The position numbers and the translations under genes were made by a program. 64,000 nt of DNA from Hemibagrus wyckioides. Lineage: Eukaryota > Chordata > Actinopteri > Siluriformes > Bagridae. The notes beneath the pieces are model-generated. The model saw nothing but the letters and a program-made list of their open reading frames with translations. It made no database searches and was not told where the DNA came from. Below are positions 24,023 through 41,942 of the stretch, piece by piece. Position 1 is the stretch's first letter. Each line of letters opens with the position of its first letter. The stretch covers positions 32,787,352 to 32,851,351 of the forward strand of contig NC_080720.1 in NCBI RefSeq assembly GCF_019097595.1. Reading direction: 5' to 3'.

Positions 24023-24054
<32 letters not shown>

Positions 24055-24438
24055 CAAACATTTTTCCATCAAAATAAAATCAGAATTTAACAACATCTGC
24101 ATCTTCTTTTCTGAACAATATTTTACTAAATGATAACTCTACCCTGAATTAATCACACTGTATACAGCCACAGCAAGCACCTTTATCTCGCCCAATATCG
24201 CCCCCTAGTGATCAGATCCTTCCATGTTACATACAAGAATAAATCCATAGATGGGACCATAAATGAACAAACTTATATTTAAAGTACAAAATGATAATTA
24301 AAATCCAGTCAGGGAGAAGCTTCTTATGCAGTTTTATCATATAAATGAAGATGTGGAGAAGAAAATTAATAATAAGAATAATAAGAATAATAATAAGAAT
24401 AAAAACCTGAAGCAAGATTAGGTACTTGGACCCTAAAC

Positions 24439-24980
24439 TACAGCTCTGGAAAAAAAAGAAGAGACCACTGCAAAATAATCAGTTTATGTTTTTTTCTTCC
24501 AGGTTCATGTATTGGTGAGATGAAGAGTTTTGTTTCATTTTTTGTGAACTGCTGACAATATTTCTCCTAAATTCAAAATATAACTATTGTTATTTAGAGT
24601 GTATATTTAAAGGAAATGACAACACATCAAAATAACCCAAGAGCATGCAGTATATTTGCAGAGCTTTAATAACTCAAATAAAACAAAATGCAAATAATTT
24701 GTAAACAGATTGTGTTAATGCTTCGGCTAAATAACATTAAGAGATCAGTATTTGGTGGAATAACCCCGATCTGCATGTGTTTTGGCTCCATGATCTCCAC
24801 CAGTTTCTCACATTGCTGTTGGGGAACTTTATACCACTCTTTTTGCAAAAAAGCAAACAGCTCAGCTTTGCTTGATGGTTTGTGACCATCCATTTTCTTC
24901 TTGATGACATTCCAGAGGTTTTCAGTAGGGTTCACATCTGGAGATTGGGCAGTGGTCTCTTTTTTTTTTCCAGAGCTGTA
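24439..24980 (-). mobile_element. truncated Tc1/mariner element (family C) with TA target site
   Basis: Inverted ends CAGCTCTGGAAAAAAAA and TTTTTTTTCCAGAGCTG between TA dinucleotides. The minus-strand frame 24,666-24,935 encodes a transposase C-terminus (MNPTENLWNVIKKKMDGH, a stretch that normally follows the third catalytic region). The paralogous site near 47,615 lacks it. Confidence 0.8.
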
Positions 24981-25124
24981 TATCTGATTTGCAAATGTTG
25001 TTGGTAGTCTGTTGTTTGATGCTGTATTTTAACTTAATCATGGCTGTTTTTCAACATACGCCAAACTTCATATAACTGAAGGATGAATGGAAAAATGAGA
25101 CATTCATGATAAAAATCTGCAGCC

Positions 25125-25445
25125 AACTACCAGGATGATGAAGATGAAACGAGGGTGGACATTACAGCAAGAAAATGATCCTAAACACACAGCCAAGGAA
25201 ACTTTCAACTGGTTTCAGAGAAAGAAAATAAAGCTGCTGCCCATCTAATCACCTAACTTGATTCCAAATGAAAATTTATTGAAAGAACTAAAGGTCAGAG
25301 TTCATAGAAGAGGTCCACAAAACCTTCAAGATTTAAAGACTGTTTGAGAGGAAGAATGCACCAAAATCACACCTGAGCAATGCATGCTATTATTTTGTCC
25401 ATACAAGAGGCGCCTTGAAGCTGTCATTACTAGTACTGGCCCTGA
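25125..25445 (+). mobile_element. Tc1 remnant (family D)
   Basis: Aligns with 48,300-48,620, where the better preserved copy reads [20 protein letters not shown] and [19 protein letters not shown]. Stops and substitutions make this copy unreadable. It is part of the spacer duplicated between cassettes I and II. Confidence 0.6.
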
Positions 25446-25689
25446 CTGACTCACCTGATTTAAATGATCCGATTCCGCATATTAACTCATGATTCATGAG
25501 TCTGAGGTGTAAATTAACCCCATTCTTATTTGTCCTATGGCTGCTACTATGTGCTTTTTTTTAAGGAAACAATACAGAACATTATATACTATACATTAAC
25601 ATTAATGCAGTAAGTAAGCACAGAAAAGATAAAGTGGACTTGTGGATCCAGGTCATAGACTGATTCAGCTGATTCTCAACAGATACGGC

Positions 25690-26025
25690 ATGGCCGGTCC
25701 ACCATACATAAACCATACAGCATGGCCGGTCTCACCACTGTCCTGTACACCTTCCCCTTGATCCTTGCTGATATTTTTCTATCACACAGAACTCCTGACA
25801 CCTTTCTCCACCCATTCCAACCTGCCTGCACTCACTTCTTTACCTCTTTCCCACACTCTCCATTACTCTGGACTGTTGACTCCATGTACTTAAACTCCTG
25901 TACCTTCTTCACCTCTTCACCCTGTAATCTTATTGTTCCACTTCATTCCCTTTCATCCACACACATGTACTCAGTCTTACTCCAGCGCAAACCTTTTTTC
26001 CACCTGCTCCCTGCTCTCACTATAG
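25690..26025 (-). mobile_element. RTE-type LINE fragment
   Basis: The minus strand resembles the C-terminal portion of fish RTE-like reverse transcriptases (VQAGWNGWRKVSGVLCDRKI and GKVYRTVVRPAMLYGL). The long plus-strand frame over the same bases is the antisense shadow. Truncated at both ends; an AT-rich microsatellite adjoins it (26,038-26,072). Confidence 0.6.
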
Positions 26026-26599
26026 ATCACAATGTCATATATATATATATGTATATGTATATGTATGTATATCTCATACGACATGAAATTCTAGACCTTA
26101 GCCGCTCAAAGGAGCTGGAAGGAGCATTTCTGGAAATTTCCCGAAATGATTAAAACCCACACTACAGGCAGAAATGGCATGCAAGGACCAGCATCAACCT
26201 AACACACTGCCAGCTTGTTGAGGGGCTTCACTTAAAATCACTATGTTCTGAAAATCACTATGTTCACTATGACTTCATCACTCACCAGACCTTGTGCTGC
26301 ACATAGGACTCTTAAACAGAGGAACACATGCTATTCATCTCTCCTGCCACCCCATCATTTTAGGATTTCCTTGGCTACATGCCCAGGACCCAGTGATCTC
26401 ATGGAAACATAAAGAACTGTGCAAATTGTCCCAAGCTGTCTAAGACACCTCATGGACAGAAAGGTCAGTTTACCCTGTCAATCCACCTCAGTGGAGAGTA
26501 CCCAGGGAATATGTTGACCTGAAGTAGGTGTTCAATAAGAATCTAAAATGTCTGCTAGAGCATCAACTCGTAGTAAAGGCAGAAAAGTGAGAATTCCAT

Positions 26600-28025
26600 A
26601 AGGATTCCATTACTTTCCTGGGGTAGGTATCATCAGCAGGCATGGAGTAGAGATGGATGTCTCCAAGTAAAAGCCATGACTGAATGTCCCTCCCTATCGA
26701 GTATTGGGAATTAAAGAGATTTATGGGCTTTGTAAACCATTACCGGTGCTTTATAAAAGACTATAACACCATTGCAGCCCCACTGACAGTGTTGCGGTGT
26801 GCTGGGCCTTGTTCTATACCTCATTCAATTTCACTGTGACCTACAGTCCAGGTACCAAAACAGCAAAGCTGACGCCCTCTCATGGCGCCATGATCCTGTT
26901 GATCACCTGCTTTATCAATCCTGTCTCCTTCCATTATCATTACCCCAATCCAGTGGGACATGGAGGAATTGCAACAAGTCCAAGCTAATGAACCCATTCT
27001 CCCTGGCTGACAACCGAATAAACAATATGTGCTCAGAGACCTATGACACAAAATCATCCAAAGGGTACATACTGTACATCACTAAGCTCAGGCCATCCAG
27101 GGATCCACTGTATAACACATTCTGATGGCTAAAAGACACGAAGCGCTGAGACCTGCTCCATCTGTGCCCAAGTCAGGAAGTCATCCTAGCTCCCATATGG
27201 TGTGCAAGAACCACGCCCCATCCCACGACAGCCTTCGTCCCATTTGCGGTGGATTTCATCACTGACCTCCCTAACTTACAGAACCACACGGCAATTCTAG
27301 CTGTGGTGGACCACTTTTCTTAAGCTTGCAGGCTGGTAGCCATAAAAGTACTCCCACCACCATGGAAACAGCCAAGCTATTGGTAGACCATGTTTCCAGT
27401 TCATGTCACAGGTGTGGCAGGCATTCTGGGTAATGTCTAGGGATTAGTGTGATTAGTGTGTAATGTTGGGATACAACCCCCAAGCCAATGGCCTGGCCGA
27501 GGGGGTACATCAGGACCTGGGATGTTTTCTAAGGACGTCTATATAGTAGTAGATAGTAGTCTGGAGCAAAAACTATGGAGTGGGTTTATTATTTTGGAGG
27601 AATATATCAAAAAGTCCCTAACCCACTCCTCCACCAATCTCACCCCCTTCGAATGTGTGCTTTGGGTATCAACCACACATTTTCCCTTGGTCAGGGTAAA
27701 GTTTGAGTGTCCCAGCAGTTGATGATTGGTTCCACCACAGCAGAGAGATCTAAGAGAGGGCTCACATGCCCCTCAAGTGAGCCATTTGATGCCAAGAGCA
27801 CAAGGCCAACTGCCACAGACCTCCCATCCCCTGTATCAACCAGGCCAGCGGGTGTGACTGTCTACGCAGAACATAACACTCAAACTGCTGTGTAGGAAGG
27901 TAAACCCCAGATTCATATGACCATTCAAAATACTACACCAGAGCAACACATTCACCTATCGCCTGCAGTTAACCCCTCATTACCACATTTCACCATCCTT
28001 TCATGTCTCCCTCATCAAAGGATTA
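26600..28025 (+). mobile_element. Ty3/gypsy pol fragment, heavily decayed
   Basis: In order on the plus strand: the end of RT (FLG-like, GVEMDVSK, 26,620-26,790), RNase H (FTVTYxPGTKxxKADALS, 26,800-26,900) and integrase core (FAVDFITDLPNLQNHT, 27,240-27,310), with many stops and frameshifts. It ends at the left edge of cassette II, where it has replaced the tail exon of G4. Confidence 0.7.
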
Positions 28026-28256
28026 TTCTTAACTGTACTTGACACTCGATGTGTTTCAGATTTGAGCTTTTTTTACTCTATAAATCACACTCTTGTTTCT
28101 GCATCTTTAAAGTTGTATGTAGTTAATTTTTTTTTAACTCACTTTACAATGTGAACACTAATTACACACAACATGACTAGTCTGGGGTCTCAGACTATGT
28201 GATTGTGATTAAATAAAAAAAACAACAGATTAGAAAAACTGGAAAAGCAGACTCAC

Positions 28257-31200
28257 TGTGATTGTAGAGCAGCAGAAGGCTTTACAGGTGAAAGCAGAAA
28301 TGCAGATAGAAATGATAAACTCAAGCAGAGCGAAAACGAGCAACACTCCATAGATTCCATAATACTGACCCAAACAGATAAACAACACATGAGTAAATAA
28401 ATACGCAAGGAAGCAGTTAAATACATATATATCATTTGTAGAACAATAATAACAGTTTTTAACTATACTGTATGCACTCCTAATTATTGAAAGAAATATT
28501 CCTGGCTTAAAAAAATAAATGGAACAATCACTCTTTTTAAAATACACTATATTGCAAAAAGTATTCGCTCACCCATCAAAATAATCAGAATCAGGTGTTC
28601 CAATCACTTCCATGGCCACAGGTGTATAAAATCAAGCACCTAGGCATGCAGACTGTTTTTACAAACATTTGTGAAAGAATGGGTCGCTCTCAGGAGCTCA
28701 GTGAATTCCAGCGTGGAACTGTGATAGGATGCCACCTGTGCAACAAATCCAGTTGTGAAATTTCCTCGCTCCTAAATATTCCACAGTCAACTGTCAGCTG
28801 TATTATAAGAATGTGGAAGTGTTTGGGAATGACAGCAACTCAGCCACGAAGTGGTAGGCCACGTAAACTGACGGAGCGGGGTCAGCGGATGCTGAGGCGC
28901 ATAGTGCGAAGAGGTCGCCAACTTTCTGCAGAGTCCATCGCTACAGACCTCCAAACTTCATGTGGCCTTCAGACTAGCTCAAGAACAGTGCGCAGAGAGC
29001 TTCATGGAATGGGTTTCCATGGCCGAGCAGCTGCATCCAAGCAATACATCAAGTGCAAAGCGTCGGATGCAGTGGTGTAAAGCACGCCGCCACTGGACTC
29101 TAGAGCAGTGGAGATGCGTTCTCTGGAGTGACGAATCGCGCTTCTCCATCTGGCAATCTGATGGACGAGTCTGGGTTTGGCGGTTGCCAGGAGAACGGTA
29201 CTTGTCTGACTGCATTGTGCCAAGTGTAAAGTTTGGTGGAGGGGGGATTATGGTGTGGGGTTGTTTTTCAGGAGCTGGGCTTGGCCCCTTAGTTCCAGTG
29301 AAAGGAACTCTGAATGCTTCAGCATACCAAGACATTTTGGACAATTCCATGCTCCCAACTTTGTGGGAACAGTTTGGAGCTGGCCCCTTCCTCTTCCAAC
29401 ATGACTGTGCACCAGTGACCAAAGCAAGGTCCATAAAGACATGGATGACAGAGTCTGGTGTGGATGAACTTGACTGGCCTGCACAGAGTCCTGACCTCAA
29501 CCTGATAGAACACCTTTGGGATGAATTAGAGCGGAGACTGAGAGCCAGGCCTTCTCGTCCAACATCAGTGTGTGACCTCACAAATGCGCTTCTGGAAGAA
29601 TGGTCAAAAATTCCCATAAACACACTCCTAAACCTTGTGGACAGCCTTCCCAGAAGAGTTGAAGCTGTTATAGCTGCAAAGGGTGGACCGACGTCATATT
29701 GAACCCTGGGATGAGGAATGGGATGTCACTTAAGTTCATATGTGAGTCAAGGCAGGTGAGCGAATACTTTTGGCAATATAGTGTATATGCAAAGTGACTT
29801 CACTCCTCAAGTAGGTTCTAGCAGTTAATTACTTAATTAATTAATTGATAGATCCTACTTGTTAACACCCAAAATCACATGATGATTTTTGCTCTTGCAT
29901 TTCCAGCCGTAATTAATTCCAAATGTTATTCCAGATGTAATTAATTAATGCATGTGATTTGGGAACAGTGCTAACGAGTATGGTCCAGCAGTGACTGGGG
30001 GAAAAAGGAGTTGGTTTCATTTGTGAGATACAAACCAACGGCACGATTTCCCACACAGATCTGTAGTCATAGTGGTCATAGTAATATCAGGAACGCAAGC
30101 TAAAGAAACCTCTAAACAGACAAATGTCCATTGAGAACAGAATGATATCTAAGCCTGCAACCACAGTACTGAAAACAATCATTCCCAACGAGGCTTTCAC
30201 CTAAAGAGGAAACAGAAAACAGTTTCATCTAAGAGAATAGATATTATTTTTCATTAAATGTCACATGAAACTCTGGATCCTGATTGGTCAGAAGAGATTG
30301 GGGAATTCTCTGTAACCAACTCTAACACTGGTGCAGGTGGTTTCTATTAATGCTTATTTGAAGTTATTGTTTCTGAAATTCTAAGTGAAGTTATTATAAG
30401 CCAGTGAAGTTATTATAAGCCATATTTACATACCACGCAGGAATTTTGGTGGTTCGCTGAAGTGACTGTCAGAGTACCAGAGATTATGAACTGTTTAAAA
30501 AAATTTAAAAAAAACATGACTGTTTATCAAGTAACAAAAAAGCAACAGTGAAGGTTATCGGCTTGTATCAGTATTCACTCCAACCCTTCATCTTTACTAT
30601 ATTTTGTTATAACCAGATATATATATATATTTTTTTCTCTCTACACAAGCTAGAACATGTTACTGAAGCATGGTGGCTGTAGTACCCTGTCAAGAACCGT
30701 TGGCCTCTTGCTTGCTTTACTGACAAACTAAAAATTATTAAATAAGTAATTATTTTTTATAAAAATTAAAACAAATAAATACTATTATTAATTGATTAAT
30801 AATTAACAAATAATAATTTATTACAATTATAATGGATAATTTATGAATCAATTTCCTTTTATTAACAAAAAATAAAATAAATCAGTAGTTTTCAAATTTA
30901 TTTACAAATTAAAAACCAGAAAAGGTTTTATGTGTCCTAAATATAAATATACCTGCTTCTTACGGAACACAGAATTTGTTAGAGCATACAGGCACAGTGA
31001 GAATAATAAAATAATCTAAAGATAATGGTGGAAAATAACTCTGAAAATAATCAAAAACAAAAACAAACAAACAAACAAACAAATAAATAAATAAATAAAT
31101 ATGTCACAAAAAACTTCCAAAAGTATTTGAGTAAACAGAGGCATTAATCAGAGAAGAAACGAAAAGGACAAGTTCACTTCTCAACATGATGCTACCACCA

Positions 31201-31612
31201 CCACCATGCTTCTACATCATGGGCTACTTTTGTTTATCTAAGTCACTTCTGTGTTACTCAGTAATGTGAGGGTGTGTAAATGTCGTCAACTTACGACAAG
31301 TGATCCTCACAGAGTGATACCGCTGATGACTCCAAGTGTGAGAAAGTATGAGGTTAAAACAATACCGAACAGTAAAGTTATGATTCCGATCGTAATCTGC
31401 ACAGTCTGTGGAGAAAAAGAGACAATGAGATTACAACCTGGAAAAATCTGAAATGTTAAGCATGAAGACAATTTAAGATAAAAGTGTTTTTACCCGCAGT
31501 GCTTTGGGCTTGACTTTCAGATACGCTGTGCGTCTGAAGAGTCGGGTATCAGCTGGAGTCATTACAGGGGTCATGATTATGAGGAGTCGACTCGATGAAC
31601 AGACAGAACATC
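28257..31612 (-). pseudogene. G4: MS4A-family pseudogene (type a)
   Basis: Closest to G1. Exons: 31,494-31,612 (ATG at 31,572-31,574; MTPVMTPADTRLFRRTAYLK), 31,295-31,405, 30,434-30,490, 30,036-30,200, 28,257-28,364; all splice junctions are conserved. Two nonsense changes interrupt it: TGG to TGA in the TM2 segment (ISGITL-stop-GSLV, ~31,310), and a TGA in the loop between TM3 and TM4 (SLRS-stop-YYYDHYD, ~30,088). The TM4 exon (YYGIYGVLLVFALLEFIISI) is open. No tail exon exists: homology ends at ~28,030 against a gypsy fragment. A Tc1 family A element occupies the TM3-TM4 intron. Confidence 0.85.
28543..29785 (+). mobile_element. Tc1/mariner family A, copy 3 (frameshifted)
   Basis: Full length with TA target sites; the matching site in G1 (near 5,895) is empty. 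The transposase reads from 28,679. An ~8-nt deletion near 29,045 relative to copy 2 shifts the frame, so the N-terminal part (28,595-29,080) and the catalytic part (28,962-29,702) overlap in different frames. The catalytic part is open to its end ([30 protein letters not shown]). This is the best-preserved copy of the three. Confidence 0.9.
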
Positions 31613-31825
31613 CTAAAGAAGTGTTCTTTAAGCAGTAATATATACTTTACGATAATGCAGTTATGTTTTTTAAGACACAGATTTTCTAGACAATAAACTG
31701 TATCATTTAATTACTTTGGAGCTATTTGTTGGGAGATTCTATTTTAATTAATCTAATTAAAACTCATAACATTAATCTCTTTATGATATAAACAACAACA
31801 ACAAAGAACAGAAAGACACGTTTAC

Positions 31826-32040
31826 CTGATGAAGAGTCTTTGCTGCTCGGCTGCGTGTGTCTTGTGAGCGAGTGTTTTTTTAGAATGTGTTAAGAAGTGA
31901 GTTCCAAGTTTTAAGATTTCCTCTCCACTCCCTTGAACATGTGTGTGAGGTTGACTGATATGATTGCAGTGAACCAAGCCATCACTGATGATGTTCATTT
32001 TCAGTCCATCATCACAAGCTTCGCGGTTATTGGACATGAA
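31826..32040 (-). other. G4 putative leader exon
   Basis: Paralog of the G1 leader (8961-9180), with donor TCATCAG|GTAAAC. Its reading frame differs from that in G1 by indels and would not enter the MTPV frame, favouring an untranslated role. Confidence 0.4.
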
Positions 32041-33198
32041 GAAATACAGTTACGATGTTCAGTTATGACTCAAAATTCTGTTACGAGTTGACTATCATTT
32101 TGTTAAACATTTCTCATAATCTCCAGAAGATGTGAAGGTTCATCAACAACAATGTCTAGTGATGTTTACTTTAAATAAATGGCTTTAGTTGGCTACACTC
32201 ATTTGGTTCTGTTTTATCTTAGCTAGTAAAGAAAAAGTGGGTGGGGCTGTGAACTCTTCAGTCGACAAAAGTGCATTGTGCTGAAGATTTTATTGGGTAT
32301 TGAAACTAGTTTTAGGACACAAATACTTGTAATTGTAAAATTAGAAAAAAAAAAACCCTAAAGCTTACACAGCTCTATTTAAGGCGATGATGGGGATCAG
32401 GTGGTGGTTTGTTGTTTTCTGATGCTACAGAAAGAGCATGATGTGTGGAACAGTGTGGTTTTATATATTTGCATAACGATTCATCATTTTGATACGAGTG
32501 ACAAAGTCCAGACTTTATGTTTCAGTGCTGTTTAGATAATCCTCAGTGACTTGATGTTTCCTTGTAGCTTTGTTGTTGTTTTTTGTTTTGTTTTTATAAA
32601 AATAAAACTGTATTTTGGGAGAAAGATAAAACCTGACACATTCTTTCAGATTATTATACATGAAAAGATAAAAACATGGCAGAGGCACTACTTCAGGGCT
32701 AAAGCTTGACCTTTCTCACTGTACGAGGCCCTGTGAAAGAAGCTGTTACTATGGAAACGATCACAAGTGCATTAATATAACTTGAGAAATGAATCAACAC
32801 CTTCTGACCAATCAGAATCCAGAATTCTGCAGCGTTGTGCTGTAGATGAGAGTCGTGTTTGAAGATTTCTGAAAAGATCCACGGTAGTGTTGTAGAAAGA
32901 GAAGAAACTCACAGATATGTGATTGTGTTATTGCATGAGGAAAGTTTACTGTAAATCATCCAGGTTACAGTCACACACACTCACAGAATCGGACAGATAA
33001 GAAACAAAATCGTAGTTAAAGAGAAGATGTCTGGATTACTTTTGTACCTCAGCAAGCTTCCAGATGTAACACTTCAGAGGTATCTATAATAGACATGATT
33101 TTCAGCGTGAAGCTTAAACAGTACAGAGACAGCAAGAAGCAGGATTTGAGTGCAAAATAAACCATGATTAAAATTCTAATTTTGTAGGGAATTACATC
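32041..33198. other. duplicated intergenic spacer, cassette II
   Basis: No gene seen. Aligns with 9,181-9,435 and 11,460-12,380 of cassette I, without the retroviral insertion at 9.7-11.3 kb. That insertion therefore entered cassette I only, or was never copied. Confidence 0.6.
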
Positions 33199-33296
33199 TT
33201 GACTTGGCATCTGTGGTTTGGAGTACTCAGGATTGTACATTGGCTGTCAATTCATCAACTCTGGATTCATCGGCTGTTAATTTATCTGCTGCTAAA
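33199..33296 (-). pseudogene. stranded 3' half of the G5 tail exon
   Basis: Encodes remnants of the Gln/Pro/Met tail (QPMYNPEYSKPQMPSQDVIPYKI) with two in-frame stops (AAT-TAA and AAT-TGA) and loss of the normal stop. It is cut off from the rest of the G5 tail exon (34,213-34,293) by a ~0.9 kb unclassified repeat. Confidence 0.7.
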
Positions 33297-34212
33297 TAGT
33301 CACTTTTGTGTTAAAAATAATAATAATTCAGTTCAAAGTGAGACTCTCCTGAAGATAATCTATCACTCTAATCACCACATTAACCCGACTAACTGACTTA
33401 ACCTAAGAAAAAGACAAATTCTTCAGACTGCATGCAGGGATGAGGTTTAATCTAATTAGAGCTGAGACCAAATGACAAGGTGCTCACATGGAACATCTCA
33501 TCAACTTCACAAACTTCAGTTTCAAAGCTCAGTGTCTATATCCATGTTTCGTATCACACTTAATGACATCAGCCTAACTCCTCTAGTCAAAACACTCCAC
33601 CTTTTTTTCTTTTGTGGAAAGTTTGGGCCTTTCATAGACATGGTTATATTCTTCTTTGGCATTTTACATTTCCCATTCAGCTTTAATATAAAACTTATAT
33701 AAAAATGAATGTCTTATCCCTATCATTATGTTTTTTTTTTGTTTTGTTTTTTTTACATTTTCCAGTTTGAAACATTTTCATGTTGTGAAGACATCGTGGG
33801 AAGATTCGCGTCAGAATTACCATCCCATGTTACTTATTCTAAGCTTATAGCTCATTTATGCATTTTGAATTTTGACCTGAAGTGAACTTGATTTTCTCCA
33901 ATGTGCTTCAAAAATGCACGGATTCTCCCAGATTCCAGCTTCAGATGTCCAACGGAACTAACACTGCTCTGCTCTTCAGCTTTAGAAGAGTTACAATTGA
34001 TGGTGCTGTGCAGACTCCATCTGTTTCTGAGAAGACTTGCAATACTAAGGATGTTTCTGTTAATTCATTAGCTACTCTAAGACTATTCATGCCTAACAGA
34101 CACAACTAAATGATACGCCTTTCTTGTCGTGTTAAACCCAGTAAGAGAAATGGTGTTCAAAACTACTCATGATGTCACCTCATCCTTTTTGTAATGACAC
34201 AAATCCATATGT
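33297..34212. repeat. unclassified repeat X, copy 1
   Basis: Interrupts the G5 tail exon. Homologous to 63,300-64,000 and, more distantly, to 42,145-43,195. No terminal repeats or known domain. Plus-strand frames at 33,882-34,109 and 42,796-43,011 share a weak amino-acid pattern (AVQ, then EK.C.T). Confidence 0.5.
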
Positions 34213-40672
<6,460 letters not shown>

Positions 40673-40689
40673 GATGATGAAGAGTCAGG

Positions 40690-41940
40690 TCTCGTGCTAT
40701 TAACAGACCTTTAGCAAATCAGATTAAACAGTGAAATATTGATTGAACTGCTTTCTTAAAGAAGGTAAAAATTTCTCAGAAAAGTGCACTTTTGTGTCTT
40801 TGCTGTTCCTCAGAAACAAATATTATGATTCAAATATTATTTTCTGTCTCCGCTGAAAATCTCTCTCAGAGGAGTGAACAGAACACAAAGGGTTAAGTCT
40901 CCAGATAGTACACTGTTAGAGCTGATCTGTTGATGCTGTAAGTGAACAGAGTTTACTTTAATTCTGCTGTTATTACACTAGAAAAATGGCACTGAACCAG
41001 AGAGCTGGAATGATATCCGGCTGGTACCAGCAATACCTAGTGGATCGGATATCAGAGAAACATCGGTGTAGCCAATAGCAACAATAAATTTTGAAATTTA
41101 CAGAGATAGAGAGTTTACATGTTTCTTTGATTAGGATTAAAACATTGGTTAAGCAATCAGAAGGTCATGCGCTCAGATCCTAGCCCCTGCTCAGTTTTAT
41201 AGAAAGAGATAAATGTAAGACTTTTTGTAAGAAAATGGCGTCCACCATAATGCCAGTGTAACTGAAAAATGCCACACTCTCGTTACAGCCCACTGGCAAG
41301 CTAGCTCACATCTAGTTTGTAATTCCCCTTTATAGAAGCTTCTGGGTGAAATCGGCTCCCTGTGACCTATGTCTTCTTATTCATCCTTTAAGCTTTCATA
41401 TTTTATTCAAAAATTCAATTCGCTCTAAAACACTCTACTAAACCAAACTCCGCTAATGCAGACAAGCTTGTTTAGTTGTGCTAATGTCATGTCTGTTCTT
41501 ATACCCTGAGTCTGTATGTAGATGTGTGCCTGATACAGTAAAGCAAAAATGAAGACTATTTACCTGAGAGTGAAATGATGAGCTTGCTGCTTTCTGCTTG
41601 TTTTGTGTTGCTTTGCTGTGTTTTGTTTCAGAGAAAGCTCCTGTTTAAAAATATCTGTGTAGGGGTGTGTCTGGACGACTGGCCGGGTTGTGGTTATATC
41701 TCATCACTGATGTAATTCTTTCTTCTTATAGTAAGCTTTAACGCTGAATGCAGGCCAACAATCAGGAAGTGGTTTCTCGATGCTACAGCATGAGCAGGCC
41801 ATGTGTGTACAAATAGCATCATTTCAGCACAAGGAGGAAGAAAATCCAGACTTTGTGTTTCAACTCTAATTTAAAGAACATCACATATTTTTAGGAGCTG
41901 CTCATGTTACTAAGAAACTACACCAGGCTACGCACACAAC
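40690..41940. other. upstream region of G5, no gene seen
   Basis: Aligns with 15,490-16,400 upstream of G2. No conserved reading frame. Any G5 promoter would lie here, but I can define none. Confidence 0.45.
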
Positions 41941-41942
41941 CC

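Larger units (their letters stand above)
18862..24045 (-). mobile_element. Tc1/mariner element (family B), interrupted by a hAT element
   Basis: The two halves of one minus-strand Tc1-like transposase gene lie at ~18,870-19,150 (C-terminal side: NHVDGRVCVHRLPEELMVPG) and 23,525-23,990 (N-terminal side: [36 protein letters not shown]). They are separated by a hAT element with a perfect 8-bp target duplication. A shorter relative is at 34,590-35,142. The right TIR is eroded by a (GT)n run at 24,023-24,049. Coding frames are broken. Confidence 0.7.

Noticed and set aside
25722..26153. 143-codon plus-strand frame
   Set aside because: Antisense of an RTE-type reverse transcriptase C-terminus on the minus strand.
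28979..29623. Long minus-strand frame of 214 codons opposite a Tc1 copy (and similar frames at 19,939-20,445 and 22,201-22,707)
   Set aside because: Antisense shadows of Tc1 family A transposase, which explains the same bases with helix-turn-helix and catalytic motifs.
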